Shown in pieces: positions 27,151 to 40,700 of a DNA stretch of 64,000 bases. The notes beneath the pieces were generated by a model that saw only the letters and a list, made by a program, of their open reading frames with translations, made no database searches and had not been told where the DNA came from. Position numbers and translations under genes: made by a program. The DNA is taken from assembly GCF_022760995.1 (NCBI RefSeq), contig NZ_JAKWJO010000012.1, positions 20,712 to 84,711 on the forward strand, written 5' to 3'. Origin of the DNA: Dyella sedimenti. Its GTDB lineage: Bacteria; Pseudomonadota; Gammaproteobacteria; Xanthomonadales; Rhodanobacteraceae. Position 1 is the first letter of the stretch. Each line of letters starts with the position of its first letter.

Positions 27151-27231
27151 TGCAGGAGCGCACCCGGGCGCGAACACCACGCGGTTTGGTAACGGCAAAG
27201 CTCTGCGGTCGCGCACTGGGTGCGCCCCTAT
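27151..27231. repeat. REP-like inverted pair
   Basis: The arm TGCAGGAGCGCACCCGGGCG (27151-27170) and the inverse GCGGTCGCGCACTGGGTGCG (27205-27224) are diverged copies of the element also seen at 25630 and 33066. They lie in the rpmJ-greA intergenic region. Confidence 0.7.
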
Positions 27232-27247
27232 ATCTGTCCAGCCGAAT

Positions 27248-27277
27248 CAACAAGGGCCGCTTGCGCGGCCCTTGTTG
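27248..27277 (-). terminator. Perfect 13-bp hairpin after greA
   Basis: CAACAAGGGCCGC pairs perfectly with GCGGCCCTTGTTG around GCAA, 38 bases past the greA stop. The tail is only moderately T-rich, so it is a terminator or 3'-end stabiliser for carA-carB-greA. Confidence 0.6.
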
Positions 27278-27314
27278 TCACTCCGTCTTTTTCCGTGGGG
27301 CAGGAACGGGGGCA

Positions 27315-27790
27315 CTACTCCCCGTAGCGCACGCCGGTGATCTCGTAGCGCTTCACGCCGTTCGGCGCCTTGAACTCAAAGCTGTCGCCCTCGCTCTTGC
27401 CGATCAGGGCGCGGGCGATCGGCGAGGAGACGGCGATCAGGCGCTGCTTGATGTCGGCCTCCAGGTCGCCCACGATCTGGTAGGTCACGGCTTCGCCGCT
27501 TTCCTCGTCCTCCAGGTCCACGGTAGCGCCGAACACCACGCGCGTGCCGGCGGCCAGGCGGCTGACGTCGATCACTTCCGCGGTGGACAGCGCCGCTTCC
27601 AGCTCGGCGATGCGGCCTTCGATGAAGCTCTGCTGCTCGCGCGCGGCATGGTACTCGGCGTTTTCCTTCAGGTCGCCGTGCGCGCGGGCTTCGGCGATGG
27701 CCGCGATGATACGCGGCCGGTCGACGGACTTGAGTTTCTCCAGTTCGCCGCGAAGACGCTCGGAACCCGTCTTGGTGATGGGAGCGCGAC

Positions 27791-27794
<4 letters not shown>
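27315..27794 (-). CDS. greA: Transcription elongation factor GreA
   Basis: A 159-residue protein with an N-terminal coiled coil (KTGSERLRGELEKLKSVDRP...) and a C-terminal FKBP-like domain ending VKRYEITGVRYGE. It stimulates RNA cleavage by backtracked RNA polymerase. The acidic pair at the coiled-coil tip lies in GDLKENAEYH. Its start overlaps the carB stop by 4 bases; carAB-greA linkage is common in gammaproteobacteria. Confidence 0.96.
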
Positions 27795-31010
<3,216 letters not shown>

Positions 31011-31018
<8 letters not shown>

Positions 31019-32147
31019 TCGTGCGGGCCTCCTGCATCAGTGCGGCAAAACGATCAAACAGGTAGCCGATGTCATGCGGACCCGGGCTCGCTTCCGGATG
31101 GCCCTGGAAGCAGAACGCCGGACGATCGGTGAGCGCGAAGCCCTGCAGCGAACCATCGAACAACGAGGTGTGAGTGACGCGCACGTTCGCCGGCAGCGTG
31201 GCCGGATCGACGGCGAAGCCGTGGTTCTGCGAGGTAATCAGCACGCTGCCGTCATCGAGATCCTTCACCGGATGGTTCGCACCGTGGTGGCCGAACTTCA
31301 TCTTCAGCGTCTTGGCGCCGACGGCCAGGCCCATGATCTGGTGGCCCAGGCAGATGCCGAACAGCGGGATCTTCGCATCCAGGAACTGGCGCGTGGCTTC
31401 CACGGCGTAGTCGCAGGCCGCCGGGTCGCCGGGGCCGTTGGAGAGGAACACGCCATCGGGCTTCATCGCCAGCACGTTGGCGGCCGGCGTCTGCGCGGGC
31501 ACCACGGTGATGTCGCAGCCCTGCTCGGCCAGCAGGCGCAGGATGTTGTACTTCACGCCGTAGTCGTAGGCCACGACCTTGAAACGTTTGGACGGCTGAT
31601 TGAAGCGCGTGCGGTCGAGGTCGTAGATGCCCTCGTTCCACGGGTAGGACTCACCGACGCTGACCACCTTGGCCAGGTCCATGCCGTTCAGGCCCGGGAA
31701 GGCGCGCGCCTTGGCCAGCGCGACCTCGGCGTCGACCGTCTCGCCAGCCACGATGCAGCCGTTGAGCGCGCCCTTGTCGCGCAGGATGCGGGTCAGGCGA
31801 CGCGTGTCGATGCCGGCGATGGCGACGATGTTATGGCGCTTGAGGTAATCGGGCAGGCTTTCGGCGCTGCGCCAGTTGCTCGCGCGACGCGGCACGTCGC
31901 GAACGATCAGGCCGGCGGCGTGCACCGTATCGGACTCGGCGTCCTCGACATTCACGCCGGTATTGCCGATATGCGGATAGGTCAGGGTGACGATCTGTCG
32001 GCTGTACGAGGGATCGGTGAGGATCTCCTGGTAGCCGGTCATGGCGGTGTTGAAAACCACCTCGCCGACGGTTTCGCCAGTCGCGCCCACGGCGTGGCCG
32101 TGGAACACGCTGCCGTCTTCGAGGGCAAGCAGAGCAGGAATAGGCAT
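31011..32147 (-). CDS. carA: Carbamoyl-phosphate synthase small subunit
   Basis: A 378-residue glutamine amidotransferase subunit. The N-terminal CPSase domain begins MPIPALLALEDGSVFHG. The class I amidotransferase triad is present: the nucleophile Cys in FGICLGHQIMGLA, then His and Glu in FQGHPEASPGPHD. Upstream in-frame codons to 32288 are not conserved and lie in the leader after the promoter. It passes ammonia to CarB. Confidence 0.97.
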
Positions 32148-32239
32148 GAGAGGGCCGCCTTTAGGTGCAGCAAAGTCCGCAAGCCGCTGCGAAAGCAGCT
32201 TGTGGACCTTGGTCGAGGAACGTTTCAGGGCGGGTGGAA

Positions 32240-32268
32240 ATGATAGGTGGAAGCGCCTCCCGTGTCCA
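32240..32268 (-). promoter_or_regulatory. carA: Sigma-70 promoter of carA
   Basis: On the minus strand TGGACA and TATCAT each have one mismatch to consensus and are exactly 17 bases apart. This gives a leader of about 85 bases containing an imperfect hairpin (CAAGCTGC...GCAGCGGCTTG) that could contribute to control. No ArgR or PurR site is recognisable. Confidence 0.65.
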
Positions 32269-32360
32269 TCGGAAACAGCTGAACACAAGGCGGGGGAAAG
32301 CCCTATGGACAGCTGACCGTGGCGCTACACTAGCGCGGCCCCGTCCACGACCCGATCTCC

Positions 32361-33056
32361 ATGAACTCAGCCGCGTTGCTCGATCCTTCCCGTCTTGACC
32401 GACCGGACACGGACATACGGCTGGAACCCTTTCCCTTCCTGATCGCCCATGGGCAACTGCCGGACGAGGCGCGCGCCGAGCTGGAACGGGATTTCCCCCT
32501 CTATGCCAGTGCCGGCTTCTTTCCCTACGACCCGGAAGACTGCGGCCCTTCGGTCAATGCCCTGGTGCAGCGGCTGAGTTCGGCCGAGTTCGCCAGCGCG
32601 ATCGGCTCCCGGCTCGGCATTCCCGGCCTCGGGCAGTACCCCACCCTGATTACCCTGTGCCGTTCGTTGAACAAGCGCCACGGCACCATCCATACGGACA
32701 GCCGGTCCAAGGTGGCCACCGCCCTGCTCTACCTCAACAACCAGTGGCCGGACACCAGCGACGGTTGCCTGCGCTTCCTGGGCAGCATCGACAACATCGA
32801 CGATATGATCGCGCCCGAACTCAAGCCGCTGTACGGCGAGTTCGCGGTGTTCAAGCGCTGCGACAACTCCTTCCACGGCCACCTGCCCTTCGAGGGCGAG
32901 CGCCGCGTCATCCAGGTGGCCTGGCTGACCAGCGAGGAGGAAAAGCTGCGCAAGACCAAGCGTGGCAAGTTCGCGCGCGCCTTCAAGAAGCTGGCCGGCG
33001 CGCTGGATCGCAAGTTCGGCGCCGGGCGCGATCGCAACGCGGCGCATAGAGACTGA
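32361..33056 (+). CDS. 2-oxoglutarate/Fe(II)-dependent oxygenase
   Basis: A 231-residue protein of the prolyl-hydroxylase-like double-stranded beta-helix family. The iron ligands are H111 and D113 in GTIHTDSRS and a distal histidine (H172 or H174) in FHGHLPFEGERR, with a nearby Arg to bind 2-oxoglutarate. The basic C-terminus (KKLAGALDRKFGAGRDRN) is unusual for the fold. The substrate is unknown; relatives in xanthomonads are often near polysaccharide genes. It is divergent from carA across 213 bases, and a REP hairpin follows the stop. Confidence 0.85.
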   Translation: MNSAALLDPSRLDRPDTDIRLEPFPFLIAHGQLPDEARAELERDFPLYASAGFFPYDPEDCGPSVNALVQRLSSAEFASAIGSRLGIPGLGQYPTLITLCRSLNKRHGTIHTDSRSKVATALLYLNNQWPDTSDGCLRFLGSIDNIDDMIAPELKPLYGEFAVFKRCDNSFHGHLPFEGERRVIQVAWLTSEEEKLRKTKRGKFARAFKKLAGALDRKFGAGRDRNAAHRD

Positions 33057-33065
33057 GGCGAGGCC

Positions 33066-33126
33066 GGGTCGCGCACAGGGTGCGCTCCTACAGAAGCCTT
33101 GTAGGAGCGCACCCAGTGCGTGATCC
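33066..33126. repeat. REP-like inverted pair forming a long hairpin
   Basis: GGGTCGCGCACAGGGTGCGC...TCCTACA (33066-33092) is followed after 7 bases by its inverse TGTAGGAGCGCACCCAGTGCG...(33100-33126). The pair can fold into a stem of over 20 bp between two convergent genes and may act as a bidirectional terminator. Confidence 0.85.
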
Positions 33127-33134
33127 AACCCTCC

Positions 33135-34136
33135 TCAACGGGCGAAATACCAGGCGATATAGGCGGCAAACACGCCGTACAGCAGCCCGACCGGCACCAG
33201 CCAGCGCGCATCCACGCGCCCGCGGCGGAACTGCCACCACAGGAAAACCACCGCCACGGCGGTCAGCACGCCGGCCACCATCAGCGGTGCATCGAACAGC
33301 CAAGGCGTGGCGAACAGCGCCAGCGAACTGGGAATGGTGGCCTGGATCATCATGGCGCCGGAGATATTGGCCAGCGCCAGCCGCTCCTTGCCCTGGCGCA
33401 CCCAGATCAGCGCATTCATGGTTTCCGGCAGCTCGGTGGCCACCGGGCTAAGCACCAGCGCCACGAGGTGCGGCGAGAGCTGCAAGGCCAGGCCGATCGC
33501 CTCGATCTGCCGCACGAAGGTGTGCGAGGCCACGGCGATCACCGCCAGCGCCGCCAGCGTCTGCACTGTCACCCACCACATCGAGGGATCGGCCGCCCCG
33601 GGCCGGCACTTGAGCGGCTCCAGCGCCTCGTCTTCCGGCGCCGCGTCGTCGCTCTTCAGCTCGCGCCAGACATACAGCGCGTAGGCGGCCAGGAACAGCA
33701 CGCCCAGCCAGGGCTTGAGGGCGAAGGTCACCAGGCCCGCGGCGCACTTGGCGATGAAGATCACCAGGAACCAGGACTGGTCGCGCGCCAGGCGCCGGTG
33801 CGCCACCCGCACCAGGTTGTCGGCACGCTGCAAGCGGCGGCGATTGGCCCACAAGGCCATGCCGACCACGGCGTAGGCGATGGTCGCCAGCACCAGCGGG
33901 CCGCCCAGCGCCGCGCCCACGCCGATGTCGCGCTGTTCCGGCGTGCGGCCCAGGATCACCGCGACGAAGGTGACGGCGCTCTCCGGCAGCGCCGTGCCGA
34001 ACGCGGCGAGGATCGTGCCGGTCGCCGTGGCGCCCAGCCGGAGCTTGTGGCCGAACCATTCCACGCCATTGACGAAGTACTCGCAGGCGAGATAGATCGC
34101 GCCGGCGGAGAGCAGGAACAACAACAGGGTGAGCAT
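33135..34136 (-). CDS. CaCA-family cation exchanger, probable manganese/calcium exporter
   Basis: A 333-residue inner-membrane antiporter with about ten helices. The two alpha repeats are clear: FGTALPESAVTF (E52) in the first half and SPVATELPETMNALIW in the second, as in YrbG/CAX-type exchangers. The ATG at 34136 starts a hydrophobic helix (MLTLLLFLLSAGAIYLACEYF); longer in-frame starts run back through the riboswitch and are rejected. The riboswitch directly upstream is of the manganese class, which suggests that Mn2+ is the exported ion. That last point is inference. Confidence 0.9.
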   Translation of the reverse strand: MLTLLLFLLSAGAIYLACEYFVNGVEWFGHKLRLGATATGTILAAFGTALPESAVTFVAVILGRTPEQRDIGVGAALGGPLVLATIAYAVVGMALWANRRRLQRADNLVRVAHRRLARDQSWFLVIFIAKCAAGLVTFALKPWLGVLFLAAYALYVWRELKSDDAAPEDEALEPLKCRPGAADPSMWWVTVQTLAALAVIAVASHTFVRQIEAIGLALQLSPHLVALVLSPVATELPETMNALIWVRQGKERLALANISGAMMIQATIPSSLALFATPWLFDAPLMVAGVLTAVAVVFLWWQFRRGRVDARWLVPVGLLYGVFAAYIAWYFAR

Positions 34137-34148
34137 GCTTTTTCCAGG

Positions 34149-34358
34149 GCCGGGCGAGCGGAAACCATTGGCTCGACGACGCGAGCTCGCCCGGCGAAGG
34201 TGAGCGCGTCGCGGCCAAAGGTCTCGCCGGGCTAACGGCACCGCAGGTGCCGTGGGCCATCCACGCCATGAAGCCTTCGCTTCAAGTCTGTTGACGCGGA
34301 TTCCTCGGATTCGCCGGCCGGAACGGCGGGCGGATGGGGTGAGGATGGCTACTCCCCA
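34149..34358 (-). promoter_or_regulatory. yybP-ykoY-type manganese riboswitch
   Basis: The minus-strand leader of the exchanger contains the conserved family segments in order: GGGGAGTAGCC (34347-34357), CGTCAACA (34289-34296), a GGCCCACGGCACC...GGTGCCGTTAGCCC arm, and GAGACCTTTGGCC (34213-34225). Downstream a perfect 11-bp hairpin, GCCGGGCGAGC (34185-34195) with GCTCGCCCGGC (34149-34159), ends 12 bases before the start codon and is a likely expression platform. The class senses Mn2+ and usually turns on Mn exporters. Confidence 0.85.
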
Positions 34359-34421
34359 ATGACAACGGGCGGCATGGTACCGGCTAGGTTGGCTTGCCGA
34401 CAAGCCAGCGCCTTCGCCGGC

Positions 34422-35330
34422 TCACGCAGGCACCGCGACGAAACGCCTCGCCTCCACCTGGCGCGAGGCAGGCGCCGCCACCGTGATATCCAGTTCCTCG
34501 TGCTGCGCGGCGAGCGTCGCCTCCAGTGCCGCATGCACGCCGGCCACCGCCCGTTCCAGGGCACGGGGCATCGGTTCGCCACCGAGCAGGCTGGCCAACA
34601 GCAGTGCCGTCAGCACGTCGCCGGTACCGGCCACGTCGATTGGCAGCTCCGGCGAGGCCACCTTCCATGCCTCGCCCTGGCTCACCGCCAGGGTCACCAG
34701 TTCGCCGGCGGCATTGCGCACGCTGTGCGTGACCACCCAGGCCGGTCCACGCGCGAGCAGGGCGCGGGCGGCCGCCAACCCTTCCGCTTCGGTCGCAGCG
34801 GCCAGGCCGCTCAGGCGCTCCAGCTCGAAGGCGTTGGGGCTGACCAGCCAGGCGCGCGGCAGCAGGCGCTCGCGGAACACGGCTTCCAGGCCCGGCTCCA
34901 CGTAGGGGCCGGTATGCGTATCGCCGATCACCGGGTCGAGGCAGAAACGCAATCCAGGCGCTTCGTCCAGGACCTGCTCCACCCAGTCGGCGAACGCATG
35001 GCCGTTGTCGACACTGCCCAGGTAGCCGGACAGCAGCGCCCGGGCGCGACGATGCAGGCCACGCTCGCGCACGCCCAGCAGCAGGTCGCCGAACCAGTCG
35101 GACGGCAGCACCCGGCCGCGCAGCGTGGGATAGAAAGGTGTATTGCTCAGCAGCGTGGTGGGCACCTCGGCCACGCGCAGGCCCAGCTGGCGCAAGGGCG
35201 GCACCGCCGCGCTGTTGCCCGCATGGCCGTACACCAGCTGCGACTGCACCGAGATGATGTCCACCGGCGCGGGACCGTCCGGGCGCTGGCGGCGGCCGTG
35301 GACGAGATGGTCTTCGAGGGATCGGGTCAT
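34422..35330 (-). CDS. pdxY: Pyridoxal kinase
   Basis: A 302-residue ribokinase-fold enzyme phosphorylating pyridoxal. Diagnostic parts are SVQSQLVYGHAGNSAAVPPL near the N-terminus, CLDPVIGDTHTGPYVEPGL in the middle, and the anion hole/catalytic base segment DVAGTGDVLTALLLA (catalytic Asp in GTGD). The first about 20 residues are not conserved, so the start may be further in. It lies 63 bases downstream of dapB in the same orientation. Confidence 0.92.
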   Translation of the reverse strand: MTRSLEDHLVHGRRQRPDGPAPVDIISVQSQLVYGHAGNSAAVPPLRQLGLRVAEVPTTLLSNTPFYPTLRGRVLPSDWFGDLLLGVRERGLHRRARALLSGYLGSVDNGHAFADWVEQVLDEAPGLRFCLDPVIGDTHTGPYVEPGLEAVFRERLLPRAWLVSPNAFELERLSGLAAATEAEGLAAARALLARGPAWVVTHSVRNAAGELVTLAVSQGEAWKVASPELPIDVAGTGDVLTALLLASLLGGEPMPRALERAVAGVHAALEATLAAQHEELDITVAAPASRQVEARRFVAVPA

Positions 35331-35393
35331 GGCGAGGCTTCGTCGATGGGGAAGATCCGCGTCACCTTGGCGTCGGCACCTTTCGCCCCGCCG

Positions 35394-36206
35394 TCACGCT
35401 TCCGGATGCAGTGCGCGCCCGGCCAGCATCGCATCGAGGTCGTATTCGCCCACCGGCCGGCCGCTGAGCCAATGCGCCGCCTCCAGCGCGCCCCGCGCGA
35501 AGATGGAGCGGTCGGTGGCCCGGTGCACCAGTTCCAGCCGCTCGCCCTGCCCCATCAGCCAGGCTTCGTGCTCGCCCACGATGTCGCCGCCGCGCACCAC
35601 CGAGAAGCCGATGGTGCCGTGCTCGCGCGGTCCGGTGCGGCCCTCGCGCGCATAGACGGCGCTTTCCCGCAACGACGTGCCGCGCGCCTGCGCCGCACCC
35701 TCGCCCAGCGCCAGGGCGGTACCGGACGGTGCGTCTTCCTTGCGGTTGTGGTGGGCTTCGAAGATATCCAGGTCCCAGTCCGGCAGCGCCGCGGCGGCCT
35801 GGCGCAATAGGGAGGTCAGCACGGCCACGCCCAGGCTGAAATTGGCGGCGCGCAGCAAGGCGATGCGCTGCGACGAGGCGGCCAGCCGCTGGGCGAAGGT
35901 GGCGTCCAGTCCGGTCGTGCCGGTCACCAGGGCGACGCCATGCGCCTCGCAATAGGTCAGCGCCTCGGCAAGTCCCGCCGGGCCGCTGAAATCCACCACG
36001 ACGTCGATGGCGTCCGCCTCCGGCCAATGGCGCGAGTAGCGCAAACCGTCCTCGCCGGGATAAGCGGGCTGGTCCAGCCGACTCGAACCGGCCGAGGTGA
36101 TCGCCGCCACCACCACAAAGCGTGGATCCTTCTTCACCAGCGCCAGCAATGCCTGTCCCATGCGGCCGGTGGCGCCATTGATGGCGAGGCGAACGGGATG
36201 GCTCAT
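35394..36206 (-). CDS. dapB: 4-hydroxy-tetrahydrodipicolinate reductase
   Basis: A 270-residue enzyme of the lysine/diaminopimelate pathway. The nucleotide-binding motif NGATGRMGQAL lies at residues 9-19. The catalytic/substrate segment EAHHNRKEDAPSGTAL contains the paired histidines and Lys. VTGTTGLD matches the family. It is downstream of the dnaJ terminator, the xanthomonad location next to dnaJ and carA. Confidence 0.96.
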   Translation of the reverse strand: MSHPVRLAINGATGRMGQALLALVKKDPRFVVVAAITSAGSSRLDQPAYPGEDGLRYSRHWPEADAIDVVVDFSGPAGLAEALTYCEAHGVALVTGTTGLDATFAQRLAASSQRIALLRAANFSLGVAVLTSLLRQAAAALPDWDLDIFEAHHNRKEDAPSGTALALGEGAAQARGTSLRESAVYAREGRTGPREHGTIGFSVVRGGDIVGEHEAWLMGQGERLELVHRATDRSIFARGALEAAHWLSGRPVGEYDLDAMLAGRALHPEA

Positions 36207-36313
36207 GCGGGGCTCCTTCCGGGGAACACTGGGCTGACGGGAAAGAAGCGATGCTAGCGGTAGCCAGCCGGGACGTACACTGGACGGCCGGCAGGGGCGT
36301 CGCCGCGACCACG

Positions 36314-36343
36314 AAAAAGGCCGCCCTGGTTACCAGGACGGCC
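36314..36343 (-). terminator. Rho-independent terminator of the dnaK/dnaJ operon
   Basis: On the minus strand GGCCGTCCTGG pairs with CCAGGGCGGCC (one G-T) around TAA and is followed by five T residues, 30 bases after the dnaJ stop. Confidence 0.92.
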
Positions 36344-36372
36344 CCTCTGGCCAGCCAGCCGGGAACGGGCGC

Positions 36373-37500
36373 TCAAGACGTGACGCGCGACCAGAACTGT
36401 TTGACGCCATCGACCCAGCTCTTGGCGCGCGGCGTGTGCTTGTCGGCCTCGTCGTCGGCAAAGGTCGCCTCCAGCTGCTCGAACAGTTCGCGCTGCCGCC
36501 TGGTCAGGCGTACCGGCGTTTCCACCACCACGCGGCAGATCAGGTCGCCGGTACGGCTGCTGCGCACCGACTTCACGCCGCGGCCGCGCAGGCGGAACAT
36601 CTGTCCGGTCTGTGTTTCGGGCGGGATGTTGATGGCGACTTCGCCATCGAGCGTGGGCACCTTGAGCTCCGCGCCCAACGCCGCCTGCGAGAAGCGGATG
36701 GGCAGCTCGCAATGCAGGTCGTTGCCGTCGCGCTGGAAGATGGCGTGCTCGCGCACGCGCACCTCCACGTACAGGTCGCCCGCCTCCGCGCCGCCGGGAC
36801 CGGCCTCGCCCTGGCCCGCCAGGCGGATGCGGTCGCCGTTGTCCACGCCTGCCGGGATATTGACCGACAGTGCGCGCGTCTCCTGCAGCAATCCCTCGCC
36901 ATCGCACTGCTTGCAGGGCTTTTCGATGGCCTGGCCGCTGCCGCCGCAATGCGGGCAGGTCTGCTGGATGGAGAAGATGCCGTTCTGCATGCGCACGCGG
37001 CCATGGCCGGCGCAGGTCTTGCAGGTCGCCGTCTTGCCGTCGGCCGAACCGGTGCCGTTGCAATGGTGGCAGTTCACCTGGGTGGGAATCTCGATCTTCT
37101 TCTCGGCGCCGAACACGGCCTCCTCGAGATCCAGCTCCATGATGTAGCGGAGATCCGAGCCGCGGCGCGGACGGCCGCCCCGACTGCCGCCCATGCCGAA
37201 GATGTCGCCAAAGATATCGCCGAAGATGTCGCCCATGTCGCCGAAGCCGGCGCCGCCGCGACCGCCCATGCCATGCTCGAAGGCGGCATGGCCGTGCTGG
37301 TCGTACAACGCGCGCTTCTGCGCGTCGGACAGCACCTCGTAGGCCTCCTTGGCCTCCTTGAACTTCTCCTGCGCGTGCGGATCGTCCGGGCAACGGTCGG
37401 GATGGTATTTCATCGCCAGCCGGCGGAAGGACTTCTTCAGCTCGACCTCGGTGGCGGTGCGCTCGACACCCAGGACTTCGTAGTAATCGCGCTTGCTCAT
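36373..37500 (-). CDS. dnaJ: Chaperone protein DnaJ
   Basis: A 375-residue type I Hsp40. It has a J domain with the HPD tripeptide (KYHPDRCPDD), a Gly/Phe-rich linker (about residues 75-110), and four zinc-binding CxxCxGxG repeats (CHHCNGTG, CKTCAGHG, CPHCGGSG, CKQCDGEG). A C-terminal substrate-binding region follows. It stimulates DnaK ATPase and delivers substrates. It is separated from dnaK by about 500 bases holding a broken gene. Confidence 0.97.
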   Translation of the reverse strand: MSKRDYYEVLGVERTATEVELKKSFRRLAMKYHPDRCPDDPHAQEKFKEAKEAYEVLSDAQKRALYDQHGHAAFEHGMGGRGGAGFGDMGDIFGDIFGDIFGMGGSRGGRPRRGSDLRYIMELDLEEAVFGAEKKIEIPTQVNCHHCNGTGSADGKTATCKTCAGHGRVRMQNGIFSIQQTCPHCGGSGQAIEKPCKQCDGEGLLQETRALSVNIPAGVDNGDRIRLAGQGEAGPGGAEAGDLYVEVRVREHAIFQRDGNDLHCELPIRFSQAALGAELKVPTLDGEVAINIPPETQTGQMFRLRGRGVKSVRSSRTGDLICRVVVETPVRLTRRQRELFEQLEATFADDEADKHTPRAKSWVDGVKQFWSRVTS

Positions 37501-37579
37501 GGTCAGCGAAGTCGGCCTTCGGCCTGGAAAGCCGGCGGCTTCGCCGCCTGTGAACAGTCAAGGGAGAAATTGCGGCGGG

Positions 37580-37930
37580 TCATGACTCAATACGCATTCG
37601 TTGAACTTTGATAAGGGAACCAAGTGTGATCCGGAGATCTTCCATATCGTCCAGAAGCGGTCCGGCATCCTGAAGGAATCGCAGGTTCTCGGCAATGCGC
37701 AGCTGAGTGTCGAGTTCAGCCAGCGATCCCCGGGCAACCAGCAAGAATCGGACAAATTCCCTGGCGCTTCCACGGCCGGCTCCTTCCGCGATGTCCGAGG
37801 GACGCTGACGGCAGCCCTGCGAATCTGCGAGACCAACCCAGACCGCTCAGCCGGAAGTCACCTGGTAAAGGCACACCACCAACTGCATGGCATCCTGCCA
37901 AACGCGTAAACCATGATGCGGCCGCGACAT
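37580..37930 (-). pseudogene. Broken four-helix-bundle (S23/IVS family) protein gene
   Basis: The minus strand reads MSRPHHGLRVWQDAMQLVVC... to a TGA after 27 codons. In the +1 frame it continues LVSQIRRAAVSVP, then in the original frame DIAEGAGRGSAREFVRFLLVARG, LAELDTQLRIAENLRFL and ...VQRMRIES before a stop. Together these give the usual roughly 117-residue four-helix-bundle protein, interrupted by at least two frameshifts; one fits a lost T in CCT(T)CGG. Such genes are common insertions beside rRNA and housekeeping genes. Function unknown; this copy is dead unless frames are rejoined. Confidence 0.78.
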
Positions 37931-37961
37931 GCTCTTCCCTGTTCACCATTTACTGTTTACA

Positions 37962-37989
37962 GCGCAAGGGGCCTATTGGCCCCTTGCGC
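37962..37989 (-). terminator. Perfect 12-bp hairpin after dnaK
   Basis: GCGCAAGGGGCC and GGCCCCTTGCGC pair perfectly around a 4-base loop, 12 bases beyond the dnaK stop. No T-run follows, so it could stabilise the dnaK message or lower readthrough into dnaJ. Confidence 0.5.
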
Positions 37990-38001
37990 GACTTCACCCG
38001 C

Positions 38002-39924
<1,923 letters not shown>

Positions 39925-39974
39925 GTTGTCTACTCCCGAATCTTTAAGCGACCCCTCGGCCGCGACTGGTTTCC

Positions 39975-40003
39975 AGATGGGGTTTCGCGCCTGGCATCTC
40001 AAT
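39975..40003 (-). promoter_or_regulatory. dnaK: Candidate sigma-32 promoter of dnaK
   Basis: On the minus strand ATTGAGA is followed after 14 bases by CCCCATCT. The heat-shock -10 element matches fully and the -35 has two mismatches. It lies about 50 bases upstream of the dnaK start, so dnaK can be induced separately from hrcA-grpE. Confidence 0.55.
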
Positions 40004-40083
40004 GCCGGCAAGATCCCCGATGCCTTGCCGCCATGCCCCGCGGGGGACGCCGTTCAGGCGCCCGCGACCGCCGGCATCGGCGG

Positions 40084-40629
40084 TTACTCCTTGGCGACCG
40101 CCACCAACGCGGGGCGCAACAGCCGGTCGTTCAGCACGTAGCCTTTCTGCAGCACGCTGACGACTGTATTGGGGGCCGCGCCCGGGGCCTCCACCATGCT
40201 CACGGCGTGGTGCTTCTCCGGATCCAGCGGCTGGCCCACCGGATCGATCTGCACCAGGCCATTGTTCTCGGCGACCTTGAGCAGCGACTTGAGCGTGAGC
40301 GCGATGCCCTCGCGCACGCTGGCGACGTCGCCGCCTTCCACCTGCAGGCCGCGCTCCAGGCCGTCGTACACCGGCAACAGCTCGTTGAGCAGCTTCTCGT
40401 TGGCGAAGCGGCGGGCCTGCTCCACGTCGCGATGCAGGCGGCGGCGCTGGTTCTCGATCTCGGCCTTCTCGCGCAACACGGTGTCGCGCAGCTCCGTGTT
40501 GCTGGCCTCCAGTTCCGCGATGCGCGCCTTCAGCGCCTCCACTTCGGCGTTGGGCGCCTCGCCCGGCCCGCCCTGGCCCTGCGCCGTGCCGGGCGCCGTT
40601 GGATCGTTGTTCTGCATGAATGACTCCAA
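40084..40629 (-). CDS. grpE: Nucleotide exchange factor GrpE
   Basis: A 181-residue protein with a disordered Gly/Pro/Gln-rich N-terminus, a long coiled coil (EVEALKARIAELEASNTELRDTVLREKAEIENQRRR) and the beta-wing domain with the NGLVQIDPVGQPLDPEKHHAVSMVE signature. It releases ADP from DnaK. It lies between hrcA and dnaK in the standard heat-shock order. Confidence 0.96.
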   Translation of the reverse strand: MESFMQNNDPTAPGTAQGQGGPGEAPNAEVEALKARIAELEASNTELRDTVLREKAEIENQRRRLHRDVEQARRFANEKLLNELLPVYDGLERGLQVEGGDVASVREGIALTLKSLLKVAENNGLVQIDPVGQPLDPEKHHAVSMVEAPGAAPNTVVSVLQKGYVLNDRLLRPALVAVAKE

Positions 40630-40700
40630 GCCTTATCCGTGGCCGGTGCCCCAGGCACCAACCGTCTAAAACCTGCGGGTAACCCCGCCTCCCGGGCGCG

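Noticed and set aside
37601..37909. Plus-strand frame of 102 codons between dnaJ and dnaK
   Set aside because: It is antisense to the reconstructed four-helix-bundle pseudogene, which has clear family segments.
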